Source: Brevibacillus sp. (GTDB lineage Bacteria > Bacillota > Bacilli > Brevibacillales > Brevibacillaceae). From it: a stretch of 9,543 nt of DNA. The DNA is taken from the NCBI GenBank assembly GCA_029240815.1, contig JARDZO010000223.1, forward strand, positions 1 through 9,543, read 5' to 3'. Position 1 is the stretch's first letter. Each line of letters opens with the position of its first letter. Below, in pieces: positions 1-6,713 of the stretch. The notes beneath the pieces are model-generated. The model had not been told where the DNA came from. It ran no database searches and was given only the letters and a program-made list of their open reading frames with translations. The translations under genes were made by a program, and so were the position numbers.

Positions 1-54
1 GTCGTTACAAAAAACGGATATATCCCCAAAAAACAGGTAGTGAACGACCCCTAA
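1..54 (+). CDS. Possible C-terminal tail of an unidentified upstream gene (partial)
   Basis: The first frame is open from the window edge and ends at TAA (52-54), giving 17 residues with an NGYIPKKQV-like end. Such an ending would suit the last strand of an SH3-like domain, but 17 residues cannot identify a family. The third frame is also open here, so openness alone proves nothing. If real, its stop lies 3 bases before the ribosome binding site of the LuxR-type gene, which would put the two genes in one transcript. The alternative is that this is only upstream noncoding DNA. I saw no clear -35/-10 pair in it. Confidence 0.25.
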   Translation, partial: VVTKNGYIPKKQVVNDP

Positions 55-57
55 AAT

Positions 58-66
58 GGAGGGAGG
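58..66 (+). promoter_or_regulatory. Ribosome binding site that decides the start of the LuxR-type gene
   Basis: A GGAGGGAGG run lies 10 bases before the ATG at 77. An in-frame ATG at 56 sits directly in front of this run and has no Shine-Dalgarno sequence of its own, so 77 is preferred as the start. Confidence 0.6.
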
Positions 67-76
67 ATGTCACTCC

Positions 77-763
77 ATGGACAGTCCAGCTTTGCGAGAG
101 TATATCCAACGCATCGAAATGGCTCCTCATCACGAAGAAAAACTAGTGCTTACCGTTCGCGGATTCATTGACCTGTTTCCGTTTATGGGTGCTGTCCTGT
201 ACAACTATTCCATGCTCAGCCAAATGGGTGAGGGTTTGTTGCGGGCAAATGCCGAGGGACTGCATTCCATTCGGGATCAGCGTGAAGATATCCGCAATAT
301 GCCCCCCATCTATTCTGCCATCCGTGAAAAGCGAGCTGTCCTGCTCGATTCCGATCTCATCAGACAGATTCCAGCGAAGTATGTACACGGCGCCACCTAC
401 GCACTCGTCGTTCCCATTTTCCACGGTGCCAATGTCATTGGTTACGCTGGCATTTCCGGACATCCGGACGGCTGTGATGGGATCAACAGCAGCCTGATGC
501 ACGCGATCAGCCTGTACGGTGAACAAGTAGGAAAGGCGTTGGCCACTGATTCACTCCTGGCCAAATCGGTCAAATTGACCAAGCGAGAAATAGAAGTATT
601 ACAGCGGATGTCTTGGGGCGAGAGCATCAAGGAGATGGCTGACCGCATCGGCATCAGCGAATTTACCGTTCAAGATTACGTGAAGTCGGCCTTAAAAAAA
701 TTGGGTGCGCAAAATCGCACCCAAGGAGTCGCTGACGCACTGCGGCGGCGGATCATCCATTGA
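77..763 (+). CDS. LuxR-family transcriptional regulator with GAF-like N-terminal domain
   Basis: This is a DNA-binding regulator of 228 residues from the ATG at 77. Starting at the in-frame ATG at 56 would add 7 residues but has no ribosome binding site. Residues about 166-226 form a LuxR/GerE helix-turn-helix: KLTKREIEVLQ, then a recognition helix region ISEFTVQDYVKSALKKLGAQNR. Residues about 20-155 read as a GAF-like sensor fold, with alternating hydrophobic strands such as YALVVPIF and VIGYAGISG. There are no membrane segments and no receiver domain, so it is probably a one-component cytosolic regulator. The ligand is unknown. It is convergent with the dehydratase operon and separated from it by terminators, so no functional link is shown. 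The family call is solid and the target genes are not known. Confidence 0.85.
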   Translation: MDSPALREYIQRIEMAPHHEEKLVLTVRGFIDLFPFMGAVLYNYSMLSQMGEGLLRANAEGLHSIRDQREDIRNMPPIYSAIREKRAVLLDSDLIRQIPAKYVHGATYALVVPIFHGANVIGYAGISGHPDGCDGINSSLMHAISLYGEQVGKALATDSLLAKSVKLTKREIEVLQRMSWGESIKEMADRIGISEFTVQDYVKSALKKLGAQNRTQGVADALRRRIIH

Positions 764-783
764 ATGGCCGGTTCATACATGAG

Positions 784-823
784 ACACCTCCACTGATTCG
801 TCAGATCACGGCGGTGTTTTTTT
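784..823 (+). terminator. Rho-independent terminator of the LuxR-type gene
   Basis: An outer stem ACACC (784-788) pairs with GGTGT (813-817) and continues as CC/GG after one mismatch. Inside it sits a small hairpin, CTGA-TTCG-TCAG (793-804). A run of seven T follows at 817-823. It lies 20 bases after the stop codon. Confidence 0.7.
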
Positions 824-839
824 GTGCCACTTTACCCAT

Positions 840-880
840 AAAAAATGACCCCCCATTCACGTGAAAACGGCCGGGGAACC
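840..880 (-). terminator. Probable terminator of the glycerol dehydratase operon
   Basis: Read on the minus strand, GGTTCCCC (880-873) pairs with GGGGGGTC (854-847) through four G-C pairs plus wobble pairs and an outer G-C. The loop contains the palindrome TTCACGTGAA (856-865), and a run of six T follows (845-840). It lies about 30 bases after the response regulator stop. The wobble pairs and long loop make it weaker than the opposing terminator. Confidence 0.5.
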
Positions 881-912
881 ACTAAGGTTTCGATGCGTGT
901 ATGTAGGGGAAC

Positions 913-1680
913 TCACATGAGATACTTTCCAAATGTAATGGGTTTTTTCTTCTCCGCGATCGACATCTGCTGTTGATATTGCGTAGGCGTCATCCCTTCC
1001 TTCTTTTTGAAAACCCGCGCAAAGTAATTCGCATCAGAAAATCCGCAGTCCATGCTAATTTCCGTGATGGTTTTATTCGTGCTCTGAAACATGTACTTGG
1101 CTTTCTCCAACCGTCGGGTCGTCACGTATTGTTTGATCGTACAGCCAGTTACCTGTTTAAACAGACGACACAAATATTGGGCATTCAGATGGACGAGCCC
1201 GGCCAGATACTCGAGCGATAGTTCGTCATTCAGATTTTGATCGATGTATTCGATGACCTTGCCAATCTCAAGGTGCCCTTCGATATCGCCTGAAAACTGG
1301 ACAAGCTGTCCCTTCTGACTCGGGAGCAGTTTCACCAAGGCTTGCTTAATCTCATCCGGATGAGCAGGCTTCAATAAATAATCATCCGCGCGCAGCTTGA
1401 TCGAGCGAAAGGCGTAATCAAACTCATCGTAAGCCGTAAGAAATAGAATGCGACAGTCAGGAATCTCTTTCTTGATGATCTCCGCAGCCGTGATGCCATC
1501 CATGACAGGCATTTTGATATCCATAATGGTAAGATCTATGTTTTCCCGCCTTGCCAGGCTAACTGCCTCGGCACCATTGGTGGCCTCGTAAAAATGAATG
1601 ACCCCAAAATTGTGCTTCTTGATGATCATAGTTAACACTTCCCGCTCCAATGGCTCATCATCAACGATCATCAGCTTCAA
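913..1680 (-). CDS. AraC-type response regulator, partner of the PocR histidine kinase
   Basis: This is a 255-residue two-component response regulator and transcription factor. Residues 1-120 form a receiver domain with acidic pocket D7-D8, phosphoacceptor D54 in TIMDIKMP, switch threonine T82 and conserved K104. Residues about 140-238 form an AraC-type double helix-turn-helix (LSLEYLAGLVHLN, then ITEISMDCGFSDANYFARVFKK). I chose the TTG at 1680 because AGGAGG lies 8 bases upstream and because receivers usually begin a few residues before the IVDDEP motif. Extending to the ATG at 1773 adds 31 unrelated residues that merely shadow the kinase frame. The gene overlaps the kinase end by 20 bases, so the two are translationally coupled. 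Its expected job is to activate the dehydratase operon when phosphorylated; that target is inferred from context. Confidence 0.92.
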   Translation of the reverse strand: MKLMIVDDEPLEREVLTMIIKKHNFGVIHFYEATNGAEAVSLARRENIDLTIMDIKMPVMDGITAAEIIKKEIPDCRILFLTAYDEFDYAFRSIKLRADDYLLKPAHPDEIKQALVKLLPSQKGQLVQFSGDIEGHLEIGKVIEYIDQNLNDELSLEYLAGLVHLNAQYLCRLFKQVTGCTIKQYVTTRRLEKAKYMFQSTNKTITEISMDCGFSDANYFARVFKKKEGMTPTQYQQQMSIAEKKKPITFGKYLM

Positions 1681-2917
1681 AGAATGAACCTCCTGTCTTC
1701 GGAACCGTAATTTGCACGATGGTTTCCACTCCGAGCCGGCTAGTAATGGACGTGATCCCGTAATCCTCACCAAGATAGTATTGAATTCGTTTGTGCACGT
1801 TTTTCAAGCCGATTCCAGTCGTATGACCACCGCTGTGCGATTTCTCTTCCGAAAAGATGGAGGCTAAATCATCCTCGGTCATTCCCGCTCCATTGTCATA
1901 CACCTCGATGATAACGTTTTCATTTTTGGTGAAAACAGTGACGGTGAGTATGATATTACCTTCCCTGGGCTCAAACCCATGCACGACGGCGTTCTCGAAG
2001 ATCGGCTGCAGGCATAAGATCGGGATCTTCACCAGCTCGATGTCCGGTTCCAACCTTTCCTGATAATGGATCCTTCCGGGGAAGCGCGATTGTTGGATGG
2101 ATAGATACTGCTTGACGTGCTCCAATTCATCTCGCAGGAACACAAGCTGATCAATATTTCGCAGGCTGTACCGCAGGATTTTCGCCAATGAATACGTAAC
2201 GTTCTGCGTCTGATCTGCACCCTCTCGATAGGCAAGACGGGAAATCGTATTCAACGTATTGAAGAGAAAGTGGGGATTGATCTGGGACTGCAGCACTTTT
2301 AGCTGCGTTTCCTTCAATGTTTTTTCGAGTTTGGCACGTATCTCGGCTTCTTCCATCAGCTTCTGTTTTTTGGCAAACAACTCCTGCTGCGTCAGATGGG
2401 TTGCGCCTATTTTCACGATGTAGTTGGCCACCAGATAAAGCATCTCGGCAGCAGCCTCGACTCGTTTTTGAGTAGTAAATCCGATTTGATGGAAATAGTC
2501 CGTCAGCTGCTCCTGATCGACGGGGATCTGTTTTGTTTTTGAGCGGATAAAGTCGAGCTGTTCCTCGTCCACATTCTCGATAAACACTTGTCCACACAGA
2601 ACGGAACCAAAGTACTGCCCATCCACAATGATCGGGGCGGCGAGGTCGATTAGCCCGGAGTGGCAGCGATGAATGACGGGTTTGCCTTGTTGGGCTGCCA
2701 TCATTCCGACACGCTCATCCGAAAGAATACAGTTCCGCATGCCGTCCGGCGATGAGCGAATGAGCGTGCAAAAGTGAGTGAAATTACTGGCCTGTGTCAC
2801 AGGCGTGCCATCCTGATCGGCAATCACGACACCTAATCCAGTAGCATCAGCAAAACGATCCTGGATTTCTTGAAGAGTATCAACATTCACAATGTCCTGC
2901 AAAGTAAGTGATGTCAT
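1661..2917 (-). CDS. Soluble PocR-domain sensor histidine kinase (LytS/YesM type)
   Basis: This is a sensor kinase of 418 residues. Residues about 9-170 match the PocR ligand-binding domain, with conserved Cys50, Cys63 and Cys85 (in HRCHSGLIDLAAPI) and GSVLCGQVF. PocR was named from the regulator of propanediol use and is predicted to bind small hydrocarbon derivatives such as diols or glycerol. Residues about 175-210 are a charged coiled-coil linker. The His_kinase domain has phosphoacceptor His216 in SQINPHFLFNT, an N box with Asn309, DNGAGM at 341-346 and GIGLKNV at 368-374. There is no signal peptide or membrane segment, so it should sense inside the cell. The start at 2917 is preferred because GGAGGG (2928-2923) lies at suitable spacing; the adjacent ATG at 2920 is too close, and an in-frame ATG at 2992 has little ribosome binding support. 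It is the last but one gene of the operon. Confidence 0.92.
   Translation of the reverse strand: MTSLTLQDIVNVDTLQEIQDRFADATGLGVVIADQDGTPVTQASNFTHFCTLIRSSPDGMRNCILSDERVGMMAAQQGKPVIHRCHSGLIDLAAPIIVDGQYFGSVLCGQVFIENVDEEQLDFIRSKTKQIPVDQEQLTDYFHQIGFTTQKRVEAAAEMLYLVANYIVKIGATHLTQQELFAKKQKLMEEAEIRAKLEKTLKETQLKVLQSQINPHFLFNTLNTISRLAYREGADQTQNVTYSLAKILRYSLRNIDQLVFLRDELEHVKQYLSIQQSRFPGRIHYQERLEPDIELVKIPILCLQPIFENAVVHGFEPREGNIILTVTVFTKNENVIIEVYDNGAGMTEDDLASIFSEEKSHSGGHTTGIGLKNVHKRIQYYLGEDYGITSITSRLGVETIVQITVPKTGGSFFEADDR
1689..1694 (-). promoter_or_regulatory. Ribosome binding site for the TTG start of the response regulator
   Basis: A perfect AGGAGG lies inside the last codons of the kinase gene, 8 bases before the TTG at 1680. 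It is the main reason for choosing that unusual start codon. Confidence 0.8.
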
Positions 2918-2974
2918 CATATCCCTCCAATCCACCTTGTATAGATAGGGTTTCGCGATGAGGCCAGTGATCTC

Positions 2975-3035
2975 CTCCATATCAATGGCCATGGAGCTGC
3001 GCTATCCTACTCCTAGACCATGTTACAATAGGCGC
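2975..3035 (-). repeat. Two adjacent stem-loops in the gap before the kinase gene
   Basis: The 139-base gap between the GlcG/HbpS gene and the kinase is the only long gap within the operon. It holds two inverted repeats: GCGCTAT (2999-3005) with ATAGGCGC (3028-3035), one base bulged, and CTCCAT (2975-2980) with ATGGAG (2991-2996), perfect with a 10-base loop. No T run follows either, so they do not look like terminators. They could affect mRNA processing or stability at the boundary between metabolic and regulatory genes. A weak TGGCCT-17-TATACA promoter-like pair, with its -10 at 2938-2943, lies just after them. Confidence 0.4.
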
Positions 3036-3056
3036 TGTTTGGAGAAATCAAACATC

Positions 3057-3470
3057 TCATTCATAATTTTCAAACGATTGGACCGCTGCCTGCGCGACTT
3101 GGATATCCTGTTCAACCGATCCTCCGCTCACGCCAACGGCACCTACGATTTCATTTTGCTGGTGCAAGGGAATTCCTCCTCCAAATACCACTACCCGCCC
3201 GTTATTCGTGGTATTGATCCCATACAGCTCCGCTCCTGGAGCAGACAGCTGTGCCAAGATCGCGGTGGGCATCTTCATGGCCACCGAGGTCCAGGCTTTG
3301 TTCTGCGCAATATCCACGCTCACCAAGAGGGCATCGTCCATTCTGTGGCAAGCGATGAAGTTCCCCCCCTCATCTACAACGCTGATCACCATCGGTACCC
3401 CGATTCGTTTCGCCTCGTTTTCCGCACTCTCGATCATTTTTTTTGCTGTTTGCAACGTGATTTTACTCAT
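3057..3470 (-). CDS. GlcG/HbpS-family protein (PduO C-terminal-like)
   Basis: This is a 137-residue single-domain protein of the GlcG/HbpS family, the same fold as the C-terminal domain of PduO. Visible motifs are VVDEGG (31-36), a conserved Arg43, GRVVVFGGGIPL (91-102) and GAVGVSGGS followed by QD (110-122). Some members bind heme or corrinoids. The precise role in glycerol and propanediol operons is not settled. There is no signal peptide, so it should be cytosolic, unlike the secreted Streptomyces HbpS. I prefer the ATG at 3470, which has GAGAGAGG nine bases upstream; the in-frame ATG at 3479 abuts that site. It follows the reactivase small subunit by 15 bases and precedes the kinase. A link with cobalamin handling or with sensing is inference. 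Confidence 0.85.
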   Translation of the reverse strand: MSKITLQTAKKMIESAENEAKRIGVPMVISVVDEGGNFIACHRMDDALLVSVDIAQNKAWTSVAMKMPTAILAQLSAPGAELYGINTTNNGRVVVFGGGIPLHQQNEIVGAVGVSGGSVEQDIQVAQAAVQSFENYE

Positions 3471-3485
3471 TCCTCTCATCCTCTC

Positions 3486-3845
3486 TCACGATAAATACAA
3501 GGGTAAACCTTTGACTAAACGGGCTGCATTTTTCCCCAGCCTGCGCGCATGCTCCCAGCTGTCCTCCATATAAGGAGCGCCACTGTCCAATTTCTCATGA
3601 TACAAAGACAGGGTTCCGTTTTCTTGAATGCTGATAGCTACCTGTAGCGGAGAACGGAATGCGTCGATTGCTTCCGTATGATCGGCATGATCGGCATGAT
3701 CGATCAGATGGCTCTGCTGCCCTTGGTGCTGGTGCATTTGGAAAGGCACCCCTTCTTCTTCCAATCCCGCGCAAATTTCAAGAATCACTTCAGGTTGAAC
3801 CCCTGCGCCATAAACGATCGGGATAAAAATCTCTTTTTTGCTCAT
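3486..3845 (-). CDS. gdrB: Glycerol/diol dehydratase reactivase, small (beta) subunit
   Basis: This is the small subunit of the dehydratase reactivating factor, a molecular chaperone that releases damaged cobalamin from the inactivated holoenzyme. It has 119 residues, near the usual size. The family signature is present: GLEEEGVPF (27-35), with an acidic cluster that in the solved homologues helps bind the metal at the interface with the large subunit, and GKNAARLVKGLP near the C-terminus. The ATG overlaps the large subunit stop in ATGA, implying coupled translation. An unusual feature is a His-rich stretch (six His between residues 38 and 56) partly made by a 9-bp tandem repeat at 3678-3704. 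The subunit assignment is secure; the glycerol versus propanediol naming is less so. Confidence 0.9.
   Translation of the reverse strand: MSKKEIFIPIVYGAGVQPEVILEICAGLEEEGVPFQMHQHQGQQSHLIDHADHADHTEAIDAFRSPLQVAISIQENGTLSLYHEKLDSGAPYMEDSWEHARRLGKNAARLVKGLPLYLS
3678..3704 (-). repeat. 9-bp tandem repeat coding DHA units in the reactivase small subunit
   Basis: On the plus strand ATGATCGGC occurs twice in a row (3678-3695), followed by a third copy diverged in its last two bases, ATGATCGAT (3696-3704). Read in the gene, the units give DHADHADH-like coding. The unit is a multiple of three, so copy-number changes would keep the frame. Confidence 0.8.
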
Positions 3846-5680
3846 TCCGTTACCCCGTTTTTCATGGAGGAGAGAACCAATCCGGTGGCTACGGCATTGC
3901 GCGGACCTTCTGTTCCCCGAATATTGGCAAAGCCCGCCACAATCCCGTATTTCCCCAATTCCTCGGTTACCATTTGCGGGATCTCGAAATCCAGCGCAGA
4001 TCCACCGACCATCACGACAAACGATAAATGCTTTACATTTCTGGTGGGGACGATACGCTTCAATGCCCGCAATACATTGGTAACAAATACCCTCCGCTTG
4101 GCGCTCCGGCGGATGTCACGAATTTTCTCCATGGAAATGCGCGTTGCCAGCGGTGTGAGTCCCTGTTCCTCACGAATCACGACCCTCCCAAAGGTATGAG
4201 GGGGGAATGGCGTTTCGGAAAACAGCATGGTTCCATCCTCCAGCTGCATATGAAACAAGCTGAGAACTTTGCCCAAAGGATTTTTCTTGATCTTTTCCGC
4301 CAGCTCTTTGTCCCCAAACGCCAGCTCGGAATTGATGAGCATCGTCACCATGTCGCCCGCGCCAGCGAGGTGTGTGGAGGTGATTTTGCCCGATGTGTCC
4401 ATCAAAGCGGCATCGGTCGAACCGCCTCCCATATCCAGGATGACGATCGGCTTTCTGGTGCCAGGCGTGGTTAACGCCCCGCGAATCGCCATCTCGGCTT
4501 CGACTCCGCCCACTTCGATCGTGATTCCCAATTCCTGCTCCAGCGATTGGGCGACCTTTTGAATGGGAATCTTGTCTGTTTTCACCATCGATGCGAGAGC
4601 GACGCCACTTTCCATCGATAGCTCACCAGCCATGGAACCACTGATCGTTGCAGGAATCACCGCATCCACTGCCAGAAAATCGGAAATGGAAATTTCACTC
4701 TGGGACTGTCCTGTCAGCTGGGCCAAATCTTGGCGCAAACCATTAAACATCCCGCCGACATTTGTCCCTGCCTCACCCTGAACATCGATTACGGTTCCTA
4801 GCCTTTCATACGTATTCATGATGATGTCTGCTCCATCGTTGATCGAGACTTCCATCCGGCTGTGCGGTCCGATCAAAATCATCCTGCCTGCTTCGATCTT
4901 TCTCTCCACCACTTCTCCCTGCGCGGTGCGGATCACGACAGCCGAGCGATTCCCTACCAGCGCTTTCGCTACCGGAGCGATCTGGATGGTCTCGTCAGGC
5001 TCTAATTGGAAGACGGTGGACAGCCCATACGGATTGCTTAACGTACGGATGACATGGCCGGGCAAGGCTACCTCTACGGCTGCCCATTTGGACAGTGGGA
5101 CTTTTTCGATCAAGGATACCTCATCCACGATGGGGATCTTTTTTTGCAATCGGTTGTGAATGAGTACCCCATCGTCTTTTTGCACAATGGCGCCTGTGAC
5201 GGTTATCCCGTGACTTTCCGCCAGATTGATTCGACTTGCTGCCCATTCATAATCAAACGCTTTGGTCACCACTACGATATAATCGCGGACGGGCTCTGCT
5301 GCCGTATCTAGCAGCTGCTCGATCAAAATCGTCGTGCCTACTCCCAAACCAGCTCCGCCTGGCGAATCCGGATTATGACCAATCATCGAGGATTCCGTGA
5401 TGATCGTTTCACTTATCAAATCCATGGCCAGATCTCCAATGACCGGGACGGCATCATTGAGGCGAATCAGGTTGATTTGGCTGACATCCAGTCCGGCTTT
5501 TTTGGCTGCTTCCTGCAAGGCAAACCGGATGCCCCTGACGTTTTCCACCGTTCCTTTTACGCCAGTCGTTTTCACCAAATGCTGGGAGAGGAATTGAATC
5601 TGTTCCCCTTCGATTTGCGCGATGGCTACCTCCGTCGAAGAATTACCAATATCCACACCGGCGACGATCCGCTTCCTCAT
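3842..5680 (-). CDS. gdrA: Glycerol/diol dehydratase reactivase, large (alpha) subunit
   Basis: This is the ATPase subunit of the reactivating factor (DdrA/GdrA). It has 612 residues, the family norm being about 605-610. It is an actin/Hsp70-like ATPase, with phosphate 1 motif GVDIGNSSTE (8-17), HNPDSPGGAGLG (102-113), phosphate 2 motif ILDMGGGSTDA (414-424), AGAGDMV (439-445) and VMVGGSALDFE (556-566). The Asp residues that bind metal in the Klebsiella homologue correspond to D169 and D186; the third ligand there, a threonine, is Ser106 here, a conservative change (alignment from memory). Its start is 3 bases after the small dehydratase subunit stop, with GAGGA in that gene's last codons. 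It uses ATP binding and hydrolysis to switch between tight and loose forms and lets inactive cobalamin leave. The cell needs it because glycerol inactivates these dehydratases. Confidence 0.95.
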   Translation of the reverse strand: MRKRIVAGVDIGNSSTEVAIAQIEGEQIQFLSQHLVKTTGVKGTVENVRGIRFALQEAAKKAGLDVSQINLIRLNDAVPVIGDLAMDLISETIITESSMIGHNPDSPGGAGLGVGTTILIEQLLDTAAEPVRDYIVVVTKAFDYEWAASRINLAESHGITVTGAIVQKDDGVLIHNRLQKKIPIVDEVSLIEKVPLSKWAAVEVALPGHVIRTLSNPYGLSTVFQLEPDETIQIAPVAKALVGNRSAVVIRTAQGEVVERKIEAGRMILIGPHSRMEVSINDGADIIMNTYERLGTVIDVQGEAGTNVGGMFNGLRQDLAQLTGQSQSEISISDFLAVDAVIPATISGSMAGELSMESGVALASMVKTDKIPIQKVAQSLEQELGITIEVGGVEAEMAIRGALTTPGTRKPIVILDMGGGSTDAALMDTSGKITSTHLAGAGDMVTMLINSELAFGDKELAEKIKKNPLGKVLSLFHMQLEDGTMLFSETPFPPHTFGRVVIREEQGLTPLATRISMEKIRDIRRSAKRRVFVTNVLRALKRIVPTRNVKHLSFVVMVGGSALDFEIPQMVTEELGKYGIVAGFANIRGTEGPRNAVATGLVLSSMKNGVTE

Positions 5681-5683
5681 CTG

Positions 5684-6106
5684 TCAATCCTCATTTTTCT
5701 TCAATTTGCCGCGCCTTTCATACACATCGGCTGCTTCCCGAATCAACAAGGCGTTTTCTACAGCGCCATACGTTTCTTCCAGCTCGAGAGCAATTGCAAG
5801 CAGTTCCTCTTTCGTGGAGCGGTTGGGACGAAGCGCGTTGTAGATTTCCAATATGCGGGAGTCGGAAATGGTAATGAGTTCGGCTGCTCTGCGGAAGTTG
5901 CTCGACAGCTGGCCCCTCCCCAAGCTTTCGCTGATCTCGGCATGCATGAGCAGCGTCTTCGGGCTGATTCGCAGGTCCGCACTGGTTACTTCTCCGTTTA
6001 TGGCAGCATCCAGCGTCAACTCGCTATACGCTTTTCCGGTCGGCGTATACAGTAATTCCGGACTGTTTAACCCGAGGGGATAATGTTCTCTCGTCAACTT
6101 TGGCAT
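5684..6106 (-). CDS. dhaE: B12-dependent glycerol/diol dehydratase, small (gamma) subunit
   Basis: This is the gamma subunit of the (alpha-beta-gamma)2 adenosylcobalamin-dependent dehydratase. It has 140 residues and matches the family through the start YPLGLNSPELLYTPTGK, DLRISPKTLLMHAEI, NFRRAAELI, ILEIYNALRPNRST and REAADVYERRGKL. Its length fits glycerol dehydratase (about 141); the microcompartment-associated PduE is about 173 because of an N-terminal extension that is absent here. The ATG at 6106 has AGGAGGG overlapping the medium subunit stop, with a gap of 11 bases. Confidence 0.94.
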   Translation of the reverse strand: MPKLTREHYPLGLNSPELLYTPTGKAYSELTLDAAINGEVTSADLRISPKTLLMHAEISESLGRGQLSSNFRRAAELITISDSRILEIYNALRPNRSTKEELLAIALELEETYGAVENALLIREAADVYERRGKLKKNED

Positions 6107-6117
6107 CAGGTACCCTC

Positions 6118-6696
6118 CTAATCTTTGATTGAAAATTCCGCTTTGAGCTCAACTGGCTTGGCATTTGCCACTAGCGACTGGCACTCTTTCAAATAAAGAA
6201 TGGCCGCGACTGCTTGATACTTGGGGCGGGTCATTTGATCATTGACGACCGGCACCGGACTGGGGCTTTCCCCCAGCGCGTACATCGCGGCATTCCGTCC
6301 AATCGCCCGATAGGTTTGCAGCGTAATGACGGGAGATTGGGGAAACAGCTCCAAATTGCTCAAAGGATCCAGATCACGCTGGTGAATCACGGTCGTTCCC
6401 CGGGATTGCAGCCCAACCCCGATACCCGATCCGCTCAATCGCGCCGCCTCGTGGGCCATGAAGGCCAAGTCCGCCGTGCGCAAGCTGCGAATAATTCGCG
6501 GGACCGCTCCTTGCTCTTCAATGCCGGAAATCACTTCGCGTAATACGGCGCTATGATCGACCTTGACGATCGTCTTGTTCAACTCTTTGCCAAAAGCGGG
6601 GCCGATCGCCACAATGACCTCTCGCGGATTGGTTCCCTTGCTCGCAGTTCCCGTCTCCGACAGCTTCATTTCTACCGAAAATGCAGGTATCGTCAT
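6118..6696 (-). CDS. dhaC: B12-dependent glycerol/diol dehydratase, medium (beta) subunit
   Basis: This is the beta subunit, which binds the cobalamin cofactor together with the large subunit. It has 192 residues from the ATG at 6696, which has GAGGGGGAG just upstream. An in-frame ATG at 6765 would read back into the large subunit gene and is rejected. Conserved blocks are EVIVAIGPAFG (26-36), REVISGIEEQG (53-63), LSGSGIGVGLQSRGTTVIHQ (88-107), PLSNLELFPQ (111-120) and PVPVVNDQMTRPKY (147-160). The length agrees with glycerol dehydratase (about 194) and not with PduD (about 224), whose N-terminal extension targets it to microcompartments. It begins 17 bases after the large subunit gene. Confidence 0.94.
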   Translation of the reverse strand: MTIPAFSVEMKLSETGTASKGTNPREVIVAIGPAFGKELNKTIVKVDHSAVLREVISGIEEQGAVPRIIRSLRTADLAFMAHEAARLSGSGIGVGLQSRGTTVIHQRDLDPLSNLELFPQSPVITLQTYRAIGRNAAMYALGESPSPVPVVNDQMTRPKYQAVAAILYLKECQSLVANAKPVELKAEFSIKD

Positions 6697-6713
6697 TTCT
6701 TCTCCCCCTCTTC

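Noticed and set aside
1..48. Inverted repeat GTCGTT (1-6) with AACGAC (43-48)
   Set aside because: Six bases at 36-base distance is within chance, and the left arm touches the window edge so it cannot be extended.
793..804. CTGATTCGTCAG shares TGATTCGTC with the palindrome upstream of glpF
   Set aside because: It is the UUCG-capped inner hairpin of the LuxR-gene terminator and lacks the second arm at the right spacing, so the 9-base match is probably chance.
856..865. Palindrome TTCACGTGAA as a regulator site
   Set aside because: It lies between two convergent genes inside a terminator-like loop, where a promoter operator would have nothing to control.
2151..2597. 148-codon minus-strand frame inside the kinase gene
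   Set aside because: It is another frame of the kinase, with Arg- and Ser-rich sequence and no recognisable domain.
3208..3573. Long plus-strand frame opposite the GlcG/HbpS and reactivase small subunit genes
   Set aside because: It is antisense to well-recognised genes, has no family resemblance and no ribosome binding site.
5375..6055. 226-codon plus-strand frame opposite the reactivase and small dehydratase subunit
   Set aside because: The minus-strand genes here are unmistakable; the frame is a by-product of their codon use and crosses two gene boundaries.
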